The notes under the pieces were generated by a model. The model saw only the letters and a list, made by a program, of their open reading frames with translations, was not told the origin of the DNA and ran no database searches. From Bacteroidales bacterium (lineage in GTDB: Bacteria; Bacteroidota; Bacteroidia; Bacteroidales; UBA932): a stretch of DNA of 64,000 nt. The stretch is taken from assembly GCA_004554455.1 (NCBI GenBank), contig SFMG01000005.1, forward strand, positions 1 to 64,000. Reading direction: 5' to 3'. A program made the translations under genes and the position numbers. Below are positions 40,462 through 48,098 of this stretch, in pieces (the first letter of the stretch is position 1; each line of letters starts with the position of its first letter).

Positions 40462-40961
40462 CACGCGAGCAGTTCTCCGAACAGATAGTCTTGCTGCAGG
40501 GACCGTTACGACGGTTCCTGCTGGCTCTCTGTTGCGGAGACTGCGCTCTTGCAGACGACCTCGCCCAGGAAACTTTCCTGAAGGCGTATGTCTCCCTGGA
40601 CAGCTATTCCGAACGCCACCAGTTCAAGGCGTGGCTGCACCGCATCGCATATAACTGTTTCATAGACTGGACCCGTCGGCGCAAGGGGGATGCGCTATCC
40701 CTCGAATCAGCTTCCGGCCTGCCCGCTCCCGGGACGGAAGAAAGGACGGAAATGACTGATACGGAGTTGCTTGACCTGGCCTTGAAGGCCCTCAGCGTCA
40801 AGGACCGCAGCATAATCTCCCTCTTCTATGTAGCCGGCTATTCCCAGAAGGAAATCGCCTCGATGACAGGGACTACCGTCCCTGCAGTCAAGATGCAGCT
40901 TTCCAGGGCCCGGGAACGCCTGAAGCAGCAGCTGGGCATTATTCAGAACAGCAGCAAGTGA
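40458..40961 (+). CDS. ECF-type RNA polymerase sigma factor
   Basis: 167 residues from a GTG start at 40458 that overlaps the previous stop. Region 2 is seen as DDLAQETFLKAYVSLDSYSERHQFKAWLHRIAYNCFIDWTRRRK (about 35-78), and region 4 as LSVKDRSIISLFYVAGYSQKEIASMTGTTVPAVKMQLSRARERLKQQL. No other domain. It should direct a stress- or envelope-responsive regulon together with the membrane proteins on either side. Its target promoters are not identifiable in this window. Confidence 0.9.
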   Translation: MTREQFSEQIVLLQGPLRRFLLALCCGDCALADDLAQETFLKAYVSLDSYSERHQFKAWLHRIAYNCFIDWTRRRKGDALSLESASGLPAPGTEERTEMTDTELLDLALKALSVKDRSIISLFYVAGYSQKEIASMTGTTVPAVKMQLSRARERLKQQLGIIQNSSK

Positions 40962-40973
40962 TATTCCAACGGA

Positions 40974-41378
40974 TTGACAGCAATGAAGAAAGAAAGAGAA
41001 AAGAAAGTAATGACAGATGCCGAACTCCTCAGGATGTTCGGCTCATATCACAGGGAAAACGACACTGACCCTGAATTTGCCGAAAGCCTGGAACTCAGGC
41101 TAAGGGGAATTGATGCATTGAGGAACCACGATGCCGCGGGCAGACGCAGCAAGTGCATACCCCTGCTCGCCAGTTTTGCCGCCGGCTCCCTGCTGGGTGC
41201 CCTCCTTATGGGAGTGCTCGCCTACAATCCCGGCATAGTGGAAGGTCTTGCCTCCGTCTTCAGCCTGAGCATACCGACCGCCAGCGCGGTCTTCAGGGCT
41301 ATATGTCTCACAGTTTCCTGCGTACTCAGCCTTCTGATTGCGCTGGCGGTAAATCTTATATGCTCTACGGAGCCGTGA
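40974..41378 (+). CDS. Putative anti-sigma-like membrane protein
   Basis: 134 residues (or 131 from ATG 40983). The N-terminal 55 residues are charged and soluble (TDAELLRMFGSYHRENDTDPEFAESLELRLRGID). Two transmembrane helices follow at about 62-85 and 100-127. The layout, placed 12 bases after an ECF sigma gene, fits a minimal anti-sigma factor with a cytosolic N-terminal sigma-binding part, though no zinc-binding HxxxCxxC motif is present. It ends 6 bases from the convergent DUF4301 gene. Confidence 0.6.
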   Translation: MTAMKKEREKKVMTDAELLRMFGSYHRENDTDPEFAESLELRLRGIDALRNHDAAGRRSKCIPLLASFAAGSLLGALLMGVLAYNPGIVEGLASVFSLSIPTASAVFRAICLTVSCVLSLLIALAVNLICSTEP

Positions 41379-41384
41379 TGTCTT

Positions 41385-42905
41385 CTACCTGACTTCCTGA
41401 TGGGCGGGGCGGAGCAGGTCGAGAACGGTCTTGACCGGGTTGAAGGTCTCCAGAGGCACCTCTACGAAAAGGGTGTTCCAGCGGCTCATCGATCCGTTCC
41501 AGAGTCCCGGCAGCTCGAGGGCCTTCAGCTCGCGGCCCTGGTAGCTCTTGCTTGAGATGAAGCCTGCGTCCTCATCGACGTAGTCCAGCAGGTCGAAGCT
41601 GTTGCCCTCATAATCCTTGAGGCAGCATACCAGGTCCACAGGGTTGAAATGCGTGGCGCTGTGAAGGGCCTCCATAGCCTGCGGGTCGTCCGGATTGATC
41701 TGCGCTCCTTCGAGAATCTGAAGACCGGTGCTGCCGTCCTTCTCGCGTATGATGAAAGGACCGCCGCCAGGCTCGCCCTGGTTGCGTACCATTCCGCAGA
41801 CACGTATAGGGCGGTTGAGTTTCTCGCGTATTGCCTGAACCCTTTCCATACAGGTCTCACACTCGGGAATGCGTACACAGAGCTTCTCCAGGAGGAATTT
41901 CTCTATGTCGTTGCACAGGAGCTGGCACTCCTCGGAGGTGCAAGGGTCATCGTAGAGGGTGTTGTTGAAGCCGGGGATGAAAGGCATCACTCCGGGATCG
42001 GTGAACGGGGTGCTCACGGAGTCTAGTTCCCTGATGTATGAGAAAATCGTGTCCCTGAGTTCAAGGGCGCGCCCCATCAGCACCTTCTTCCAGAGGGCCG
42101 TGACAGGAAGCATGCGTTCGTTGGACACGTTGTCTATATTCTTTATGGAAACGAGTTCGCAGTCGAGAGCGTTGAGGTTGTAGATAAGCGCTCCGTGACC
42201 TGCAGGGCGCCTCAGCTCGCTGCCGTCCTCCTTGAGGAAAGGACGGTTCTCCATATCCACTGCCCAGGTGTCGGTATCCTTGTCCTGATAGACGAAGTCC
42301 ACAATATACCTCACTCCGTAGCGGGCCTCGAATTCGCCTTTGATGTCGGCGAGGGCCTGTTCGAAGAGCGGACGGTGTTCAGGAGATATGGTGACGGTAA
42401 GGTTGACGCTGCCGTCGCTGTTGCGCATATAGTCCTGAGCTTCGACGAGATGCTCCGCAAGAGCGGTGCGTATCTCTCCTGAGGCATATCTGTGGAATTT
42501 CAGGACGCCTTTCGGCTTGCTGCCGTAGCCCAGGCCGGCAATCTCTTTTCCCTCCACCTTGTCCAGAAGCGTGGCCTCGAGTATCTCCTTCTCGGAGGCG
42601 CCTTCCGGGAATATCGCCGGATCGTAGAAAGCGAAGTCCTTGATGGAAGCGGCGAATTTCGCAGACTTTTCATTGGATTGCTCAAGGCCCGAGAAGAGAT
42701 CCTTGAACATTCTGGAGGCGGCTCCCGATGCCGGTACGAACTTGGCCTTTCCGGCTACCTCCGCCTTGGAGCAGTATTCCACGGCGGCTTCGGCCTCTTC
42801 CTTGCCGAGTACTTCGATACCGTGCCCCGGGGTGGCCGGAGCCTCGATTTTCATCCAGGGAAACCCTGTTTTGAAACGTGCAATCTGTGCTTCTTTGGTC
42901 ATCAT
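41385..42905 (-). CDS. DUF4301 family protein
   Basis: 506 residues. FVPASGAASRMFKDLFSG near residue 57 is the family motif and recalls a nucleotidyltransferase loop; YDKDTDTWAVDMENRPFLKEDGSELRRPAGHGALIYNLN is also conserved. It may be a nucleotide-sugar transferase-like enzyme, but no activity is established to my knowledge. The gene lies directly downstream of pdxB, a pairing I recognise from Bacteroides, which hints at a link to vitamin B6 or serine metabolism. Confidence 0.8.
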   Translation of the reverse strand: MMTKEAQIARFKTGFPWMKIEAPATPGHGIEVLGKEEAEAAVEYCSKAEVAGKAKFVPASGAASRMFKDLFSGLEQSNEKSAKFAASIKDFAFYDPAIFPEGASEKEILEATLLDKVEGKEIAGLGYGSKPKGVLKFHRYASGEIRTALAEHLVEAQDYMRNSDGSVNLTVTISPEHRPLFEQALADIKGEFEARYGVRYIVDFVYQDKDTDTWAVDMENRPFLKEDGSELRRPAGHGALIYNLNALDCELVSIKNIDNVSNERMLPVTALWKKVLMGRALELRDTIFSYIRELDSVSTPFTDPGVMPFIPGFNNTLYDDPCTSEECQLLCNDIEKFLLEKLCVRIPECETCMERVQAIREKLNRPIRVCGMVRNQGEPGGGPFIIREKDGSTGLQILEGAQINPDDPQAMEALHSATHFNPVDLVCCLKDYEGNSFDLLDYVDEDAGFISSKSYQGRELKALELPGLWNGSMSRWNTLFVEVPLETFNPVKTVLDLLRPAHQEVR

Positions 42906-42928
42906 ATCTGTAGTGTTTTATGTGTTTT

Positions 42929-43987
42929 TCAGAAATATATTTCCCTGCGGTAGCTGTAGTTGTTCCTCAGGTTCTCGAAGCCTGCAGGGTCCATTCTGAA
43001 CATGAAGTCGTCCGTGAATATGGGGTAGTTGTACTGGAGTATGGAGGCTATCTGGCCTTGTGACATGCCGCTGAGGTCCAGCTTGACGGCCTCGTGTCCG
43101 GCTTCCTGTCCGGGATAGAAGTCGAGCAGGGCGTCTATGCCGAATTTCCCGGCTATGAAACGCACTACGGAGGCGGTGCCGTTCAGCTTGCCCTGGTAGG
43201 AGTAGCCGGCTATGTGGGGAGTGGCGATATCGACCTTGGAAAGCAGTTCGCGGTTGATATGCGGTTCGTTGCGCCAGGTGTCTATTATCACTCCGGAAAA
43301 TTTCGGAAGGTATTCCAGCAGGGCCTGCTCATCGACCACCTCGCCCCTGGATGCGTTTATGAATATGGAACCCGGTTTCATCCTGGAGAAAAAGGCCTCC
43401 CCGGCCATATTGGCCGTGTCTTCCTGAAGCGGGACGTGGAGACTGACTATGTCCGACCTGTCCAGCAGTTCCTCAAGGCTGCAGAAGGCTTCCGGACCCT
43501 CGGCCGCGGCTCTCGGCGGGTCGCAGAGCAGCACTTCGAAGCCGAGGTAGCGGGCCATCTCTTCTATGCGCCTGCCCACGTGACCTACGCCCACTATGCC
43601 CAGGCGGAGCCCGTCGAGCAGCAGACCCTTGCGGGCGGCCAGGCCGTAGAGGGCGGAGAAAACATATTCCATAACTCCACCTGCATTGCAGCCCGGGGCG
43701 TTGTGCACCTCTATGCCATTTGCCGCGCACCACTTCAGGTCCACGTGGTCCGTGCCTATGGTCGCGGTGGCTATGGCCTTTACCGCAGTACCGGAGAGCA
43801 GTTTCTCCCCGCAGATGGTCCTTGTCCTGGTAATCAGGGCATCCGCATCCAGGAGGTCTTCCCTGCAGATGTCATCCCCCTTCTTGTAGATTATTTCGGT
43901 ATATGGCTCGAGTGCTCCCTGAAGGAAGGGTATGTCTTTGTCCGCCACTATCTTGATCGGGCGTCTTTCTTTCTGTTCACTTGTCAT
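42929..43987 (-). CDS. pdxB: 4-phosphoerythronate dehydrogenase PdxB
   Basis: 352 residues of the D-2-hydroxyacid dehydrogenase family. NAD loop LGIVGVGHVGRRIEEMA (about 128-144), catalytic arginine in INASRGEVVDEQ, acidic partner in WRNEPHIN and histidine in TPHIAGYSYQGKLNG. The C-terminal dimerisation extension (about 270-352) distinguishes PdxB from SerA and GhrA. It oxidises 4-phospho-D-erythronate in de novo pyridoxal phosphate synthesis. Its start overlaps the DUF721 stop by 4 bases, so it is in the same transcript as recF. Confidence 0.9.
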   Translation of the reverse strand: MTSEQKERRPIKIVADKDIPFLQGALEPYTEIIYKKGDDICREDLLDADALITRTRTICGEKLLSGTAVKAIATATIGTDHVDLKWCAANGIEVHNAPGCNAGGVMEYVFSALYGLAARKGLLLDGLRLGIVGVGHVGRRIEEMARYLGFEVLLCDPPRAAAEGPEAFCSLEELLDRSDIVSLHVPLQEDTANMAGEAFFSRMKPGSIFINASRGEVVDEQALLEYLPKFSGVIIDTWRNEPHINRELLSKVDIATPHIAGYSYQGKLNGTASVVRFIAGKFGIDALLDFYPGQEAGHEAVKLDLSGMSQGQIASILQYNYPIFTDDFMFRMDPAGFENLRNNYSYRREIYF

Positions 43988-44319
43988 TTCAATACGAGTT
44001 TCACTACGGCGTGGCAGTTCGGGTCGTCCTTTATGAAAAGCGGGTCGGCAGCTATCCTGTCGTTTATTGCCTTGATTATCGAGTCGCTTCGATAGTAGAG
44101 GTCGTTGCGCACTACAGAGGATTTGAGCCCTATGTAGAGTATCCCGTCCCGGAAAAACCGCGAGTTCGTGTATTCCGCCGCTCCCGACACTTCGTCCCAG
44201 GCACTGAAGATGATACGGGTGTTGAGTCCTGAGGCGATTTTCATTTCCCGGATGAAATCATCCACGGCCTTGTCTATCCCAATGGGGAATTTTCTGCCCA
44301 TTCTGCCTGCCTGTGCCAT
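43984..44319 (-). CDS. DUF721/DciA-like protein
   Basis: 111 residues from the ATG at 44319; a longer reading into recF is rejected because it loses family resemblance. Motifs are IDKAVDDFIREMKIASGLNTRIIFSAWDEVSG and LYIGLKSSVVRNDLYYRSDSIIKAINDRI. DUF721 proteins include DciA, which loads the replicative helicase in many bacteria, and placement after recF is a common arrangement. Here the protein is the minimal domain only, so the DciA role is plausible but unproven. Confidence 0.8.
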   Translation of the reverse strand: MAQAGRMGRKFPIGIDKAVDDFIREMKIASGLNTRIIFSAWDEVSGAAEYTNSRFFRDGILYIGLKSSVVRNDLYYRSDSIIKAINDRIAADPLFIKDDPNCHAVVKLVLK

Positions 44320-44320
44320 C

Positions 44321-45442
44321 TTATCCCTCTGTTTCGGACATATCTTTTCTGCCTCCCTCGGAGAAGCAGCCTCCGTGCGTTTCGAAATATGACCTTTCAG
44401 CCGTGATGGCATCTATGGTCTCCATTATGCGCGTCTTGTTGCAGTCCGTAATGAATATCTGCCCGAAATCCTGTCCCGACACCATCTTGAGCAGGTTGGA
44501 AATGCGTCCCCGGTCGAGTTTGTCGAATATGTCGTCGAGAAGCAAGGTGGGCGCGAAGCCGTAGGCGGACTTCATTATTTCGTATTGCGCGAATTTCAGT
44601 GCCACGAGGAAGGATTTCTGCTGTCCCTGGGAACCGCAGCGGCGTATCGGATGTCCGTCCAGATTGAATATGAGCTCGTCCCTCTGTATGCCGGCAGTCG
44701 TGAAATGCTGGGCCAGGTCCCTGTCCATCCGCCTGCAGAGTATCTCGTCAAGCGTTCCGTCGTCCAGATCTGAGGAATATGCGATGCCGACTTCCTCTGT
44801 CCCGCCGCTTATGTCCCTGTACAGCCGTCCTACCGCATCTTCCAGTCTGGCTGCGAATTCCTTCCTGGCCTTGTAAACCGGCGCAGCACAGGCTGCCATC
44901 CTCTCGTCCAGCACCTTGAGCAGGGCTCCGTCAATCCGCTCCTCTTTGAGCAGACGGTTGCGCTGGGCCAGCAGTCTGTTGTACTGCTGCAGCGATTCGA
45001 GGTAGCGTCTGTCGAGCTGGGACAGCACTCCGTTGAGGAATTTGCGTCTCTCTTCGGAACTTTCGCTCACCAGGGATATGTCGGAAGGGGATACCATCAC
45101 CACAGGCAGCTGGCCTATATGGTCCAGCGTACGGCATATTTTTTCGTCGTGCCGTATTTTCTTGCCGTCCGCATCGACTTCCACCGATATGCGCTTCGAA
45201 AGCCCGTTCGGCATACGGAATTGTCCGCAGATGGCGAAGCGGCTGCATCCGTGGCGGAAGTTGTAGCGGTCGCCCGGACTCATCGCGCTCTTGGTCATGG
45301 ACAGATAGTATATCGCGTCCAGCAGGTTGGTCTTGCCTTCGCCGTTGTCACCCCAGATGCAGTTCACATTGGGCGAGAAGCATATTTCCTGCATCTCTAT
45401 GTTGCGGTAGTCGGATATGGTGATTTTTTCCAGTGTCGGCAT
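44321..45442 (-). CDS. recF: DNA replication and repair protein RecF
   Basis: 373 residues from the ATG at 45442 (MPTLEKITISDYRNIE), preferred over an ATG 10 codons earlier because the family starts here. Walker A GDNGEGKTN at 31-39, the signature SRFCGSQGQQKSFLVALKFAQ-like region (CGSQGQQKSFLVALKF) and Walker B LLLDDIFDKLD are intact. RecF loads RecA at gaps with RecO and RecR. The DUF721 gene follows after one base. A minus-strand TACTTTTG lies 8 bases before the start. Confidence 0.93.
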   Translation of the reverse strand: MPTLEKITISDYRNIEMQEICFSPNVNCIWGDNGEGKTNLLDAIYYLSMTKSAMSPGDRYNFRHGCSRFAICGQFRMPNGLSKRISVEVDADGKKIRHDEKICRTLDHIGQLPVVMVSPSDISLVSESSEERRKFLNGVLSQLDRRYLESLQQYNRLLAQRNRLLKEERIDGALLKVLDERMAACAAPVYKARKEFAARLEDAVGRLYRDISGGTEEVGIAYSSDLDDGTLDEILCRRMDRDLAQHFTTAGIQRDELIFNLDGHPIRRCGSQGQQKSFLVALKFAQYEIMKSAYGFAPTLLLDDIFDKLDRGRISNLLKMVSGQDFGQIFITDCNKTRIMETIDAITAERSYFETHGGCFSEGGRKDMSETEG

Positions 45443-45449
45443 AGTATGA

Positions 45450-45457
45450 CAAAAGTA
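45450..45457 (-). promoter_or_regulatory. Candidate -7 box for recF
   Basis: Read on the minus strand, TACTTTTG lies 7 bases upstream of the recF ATG at 45442, so the mRNA would have almost no leader. A consensus -33 at the normal spacing is not seen. Confidence 0.35.
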
Positions 45458-45482
45458 CAAAACTTTCATCAAAAAATCCGGG

Positions 45483-45899
45483 TCATTGCCCGGATTTCAC
45501 CATAAAAATCGTCTGGTTCCGCAGTATGTTTATGCTGGGATCGTTCCTCTCTATCGTCAGGCCGGCATCGCCGGCATATACATAGTTGCCGGCTGGGTCT
45601 CTGACCGTTATCCGGTAGAAGTCGCCCCTGGTCCATTTCTCCGAAACCAGGACGTATTCACCCTCGGCGCCGCTGCTGCACGAATTCTCCTCCCGTCTAA
45701 CGGAACCGTCGCTCGAGTAGGTCGTGAGTTTTACCTCCATATTCGGGAGCGATTCAGCGCTGTCCTTGTCCAATACGGTCCCGCTGATTATGAACTGGTC
45801 CGGGAACCTTGAATCAGCCTCGGCCATGTCTGCCATACACGAATTCAGCCAGGGCAAACATGCCACGGCCACTATAAGTCCTATTATCCTTCTGTTCAT
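45483..45899 (-). CDS. Small lipoprotein with a beta-rich domain
   Basis: 138 residues. The signal peptide ends in a lipobox LNSC, with the modified cysteine at residue 21. The mature part contains FIISGTVLDKDSAESLPNMEVKLTTYSSDGSV, a carboxypeptidase-regulatory/radical-SAM-associated-lipoprotein-like strand pattern. It continues with DFYRITVRDPAGNYVYAG. It is probably anchored to a membrane and periplasmic or surface exposed. No gene partner is evident: recF starts 40 bases downstream and the DHOD-like gene is divergent. Confidence 0.7.
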   Translation of the reverse strand: MNRRIIGLIVAVACLPWLNSCMADMAEADSRFPDQFIISGTVLDKDSAESLPNMEVKLTTYSSDGSVRREENSCSSGAEGEYVLVSEKWTRGDFYRITVRDPAGNYVYAGDAGLTIERNDPSINILRNQTIFMVKSGQ

Positions 45900-46035
45900 A
45901 TATTCCTTTCAAGCGGCCTATAGATGCATTTTCTGCCCGGGATGTTGCACCGCCTCCTCCTCTCTCCGGCAATCTTCCGGGCAGATGCTTTTTTCAATTA
46001 TTCATATTTTTCACTTCAAATCGCACAAAAATGCG

Positions 46036-46043
46036 TACTTTTG
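46036..46043 (+). promoter_or_regulatory. Candidate -7 box for the DHOD-like gene
   Basis: TACTTTTG lies 35 bases before the ATG at 46078. The upstream -33 region is T-rich (46007-46011) but 24 bases away, slightly long. Confidence 0.35.
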
Positions 46044-46077
46044 AGGACAGTAATATTTTAAAATATATCGCTACGTA

Positions 46078-47052
46078 ATGAAAACAATAGCTACCAGATT
46101 CGCAGGACTTCAGCTGAAATCGCCGGTCATCGTCGGCAGCAGCAGCCAGACAGCTTCAGTCACCAGACTGGCCGAATACGAAAAGGCGGGGGCCGGAGCG
46201 CTTGTGCTCAAGTCTCTCTTCGAGGAAAGCATCACTATGGAAATAGCTGCCAATGACACGGATATTCATCCTGAGGCTTATGACTATATCTCGGAATATG
46301 TGGGCGAGAAGGTGCTCTCCGACTATCTGAACCTCATAAGGGAAGCCAAGAAGGTCTGCACGATTCCGGTAATCGCATCCATAGCCTGCCACACCGACGG
46401 CAAATGGGAGGAGTTTGCCAAGAGGATAGAAGAGGCGGGAGCCGATGCCCTCGAACTGAACATAATGAGTCTCTGCACTGCCCGCAATTACAGCGCAGGC
46501 GCTTTCGAGAAGATGAATGTTGACATCGTAGCCCACGTGTCCAGGAAAATAGGCATACCGGTCATAGCCAAGATAGGCTCCAATCTGACCAATCCGGTGG
46601 AACTCTGCGACAGGCTGCTTGCCAATGGCGCCAAGGGAGTAGTGCTCTTCAACAGGTTCTATCCTACGGACATAGACATTGACAGGATGGATTTCACCAC
46701 GGGCAATCCGTTCACTTCGTCAGCGGACCTCTCCCTGCCTTTGAGATGGGCTGGCATAGTGTCTTCTTCGGTGCCGGCTCTGCCTCTTGCAGTTTCGGGA
46801 GGTGTCGATTCCTGGAAGGGCGTAGTAAAGTCTATTCTCAGCGGCGCTTCAGCCGTGGAGGTCGCCAGCGCTGTCATACGTAACGGAGCGTCCTGGATTT
46901 CCGAGGCCAATGAGGGCCTGAGGCGCTGGCAGGAGGAGAAGGGCTTCGCTTCCATCGAGGCTTACAGGGGCAGGCTGAACGCTTCCGACCCGGAGAATGC
47001 CGACTGTCTGATGCGTACCCAGTTCATCAGGCATTTCAGCGAGGTTCACTGA
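46078..47052 (+). CDS. Dihydroorotate dehydrogenase-like flavoprotein
   Basis: 324 residues of the TIM-barrel DHOD superfamily. ATRFAGLQLKSPVIVGSSSQT at the N-terminus, ADALELNIMSLC, IPVIAKIGSNLTN, KGVVLFNRFYPTDID and LAVSGGVDSWKGVVKSILSGASAVEVASAV near the phosphate-binding end. The catalytic residue usually found in PyrD (Cys or Ser in a distinct loop) is not clear. This is the DHOD-like paralogue found in many Bacteroidetes rather than a certain pyrimidine enzyme. It could be a flavin oxidoreductase of unknown substrate. No pyr genes are adjacent. Confidence 0.75.
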   Translation: MKTIATRFAGLQLKSPVIVGSSSQTASVTRLAEYEKAGAGALVLKSLFEESITMEIAANDTDIHPEAYDYISEYVGEKVLSDYLNLIREAKKVCTIPVIASIACHTDGKWEEFAKRIEEAGADALELNIMSLCTARNYSAGAFEKMNVDIVAHVSRKIGIPVIAKIGSNLTNPVELCDRLLANGAKGVVLFNRFYPTDIDIDRMDFTTGNPFTSSADLSLPLRWAGIVSSSVPALPLAVSGGVDSWKGVVKSILSGASAVEVASAVIRNGASWISEANEGLRRWQEEKGFASIEAYRGRLNASDPENADCLMRTQFIRHFSEVH

Positions 47053-47081
47053 TCTGTCTTTGATGCCTTGAGGGTTCGGTT

Positions 47082-47597
47082 ATGAGAAATTATGCGGTAA
47101 AATTTGCACGGGCTTTCCTTGCCGGTGTCCTGATTGGTCTGGGCTGCGCCGTGAATGCCAAGGTCGGAGGCGTGGTGGGAGCCCTGCTCTTTGCCTGCGG
47201 GCTCACGACCATCATACAATTCAGACTGCCTCTGTTCACGGGCATAGTGGCGGAGAAACCTGAGTGGAATATGCTTGCCATATTGGCTGGCAATTGCGTC
47301 GGAGGGCTGTTTTCGCACTTTCTCTTCGGCATTGAGATGGCTCCCTGCACGCTCTCTCTGTTCAGGATATTCTGCGGAGGCGCCGGCACCGGAATTCTGA
47401 TGGTCGCGGCCTACAAGTCCAAGAACTTCGTGGTGGCCGTGCTTGGTGTGATGCTCTTCATACTCTGCGGCTTTCCCCACTGTATCGCAGAGTGCGGTTA
47501 TCTGAGGATGGATCCGCTGCAGTGGCTTATGGCCTGCCTCGGAAACGTGGCCGGCGGCCAGCTCTGGAGGATACTCGACATACGCGAGTCCGCCTGA
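47082..47597 (+). CDS. Short formate/nitrite transporter-like membrane protein
   Basis: 171 residues, about 60 percent of the usual FNT length. KFARAFLAGVLIGLGCAVNAKVGGVVGALLFACGL at the start resembles the first FNT helices. Five to six hydrophobic segments can be counted, including LPLFTGIVAEKPEWNMLAILAGNCVGGLF and LGVMLFILCGFPHCIAECG. The second half of the canonical channel motif is weak, so the substrate is uncertain. It could be a divergent FNT or a separate small family. It is followed 12 bases on by an HSDR_N-domain gene. Confidence 0.55.
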   Translation: MRNYAVKFARAFLAGVLIGLGCAVNAKVGGVVGALLFACGLTTIIQFRLPLFTGIVAEKPEWNMLAILAGNCVGGLFSHFLFGIEMAPCTLSLFRIFCGGAGTGILMVAAYKSKNFVVAVLGVMLFILCGFPHCIAECGYLRMDPLQWLMACLGNVAGGQLWRILDIRESA

Positions 47598-47609
47598 TAT
47601 CCGTATCCT

Positions 47610-48026
47610 ATGGGGGACAGAGGAAAAATATGGGACCCTTTGAGAAGGAAGATGGTCGCACTGACGCCTGAGGAGCAGGTCCGGCAGTGGTTCATCTCCC
47701 TTCTTCGCGATACGGCCGGCGTACCTCAGCATCTTATGATGAGTGAAGCATCTTTGCGTCTGGGCGCGAAGCAGTGGCGGGCCGACATCCTCGTCTATGA
47801 CCGCAATTCGTCTCCTCTGATGGTGGTCGAGTGCAAGCGTCCGGAACTCGCCCTCTCGAAGGAGGTGCTGGAGCAGGCCATACGCTATGACAGCGTGCTC
47901 GGGGTCCGCTGTATAGTCGTTACCAATGGCACCCGGACCTGCGTGGCGCTGCGTGACTCCGCAGGGCAGAATAGCTTCGGCTTTGTGGACCGCCTCCCTT
48001 CCTACGAGGAACTCCTCGGACTTTGA
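47610..48026 (+). CDS. Single-domain HSDR_N (PD-(D/E)XK) protein
   Basis: 138 residues. The nuclease-fold motif is D59 (ADILVYD) with E74-x-K76 (VVECKRPE), the pattern of type I restriction R-subunit N-terminal domains. There is no helicase domain and no hsdM/hsdS neighbours. Such stand-alone proteins are frequent in Bacteroidetes and often sit near holA or cca, as here. The function is not established; a nuclease or nucleic-acid-binding role is possible. Confidence 0.8.
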   Translation: MGDRGKIWDPLRRKMVALTPEEQVRQWFISLLRDTAGVPQHLMMSEASLRLGAKQWRADILVYDRNSSPLMVVECKRPELALSKEVLEQAIRYDSVLGVRCIVVTNGTRTCVALRDSAGQNSFGFVDRLPSYEELLGL

Positions 48027-48083
48027 CCGCAGGGTCCGGAAAATTTTTGGGGATTACTGTATCGGAGTTCTTTGGAAGATTCC

Positions 48084-48091
48084 TATCTTTG
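48084..48091 (+). promoter_or_regulatory. Candidate -7 box for the cca/HD gene
   Basis: TATCTTTG lies 7 bases before the ATG at 48099. It argues against translation beginning at the in-frame ATG at 48072. A TTTG at the standard -33 distance is not present. Confidence 0.35.
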
Positions 48092-48098
48092 TCTTTCT

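Noticed and set aside
47610..48026. Type I restriction system
   Set aside because: Only the small HSDR_N domain is present; there is no helicase, methyltransferase or specificity gene.
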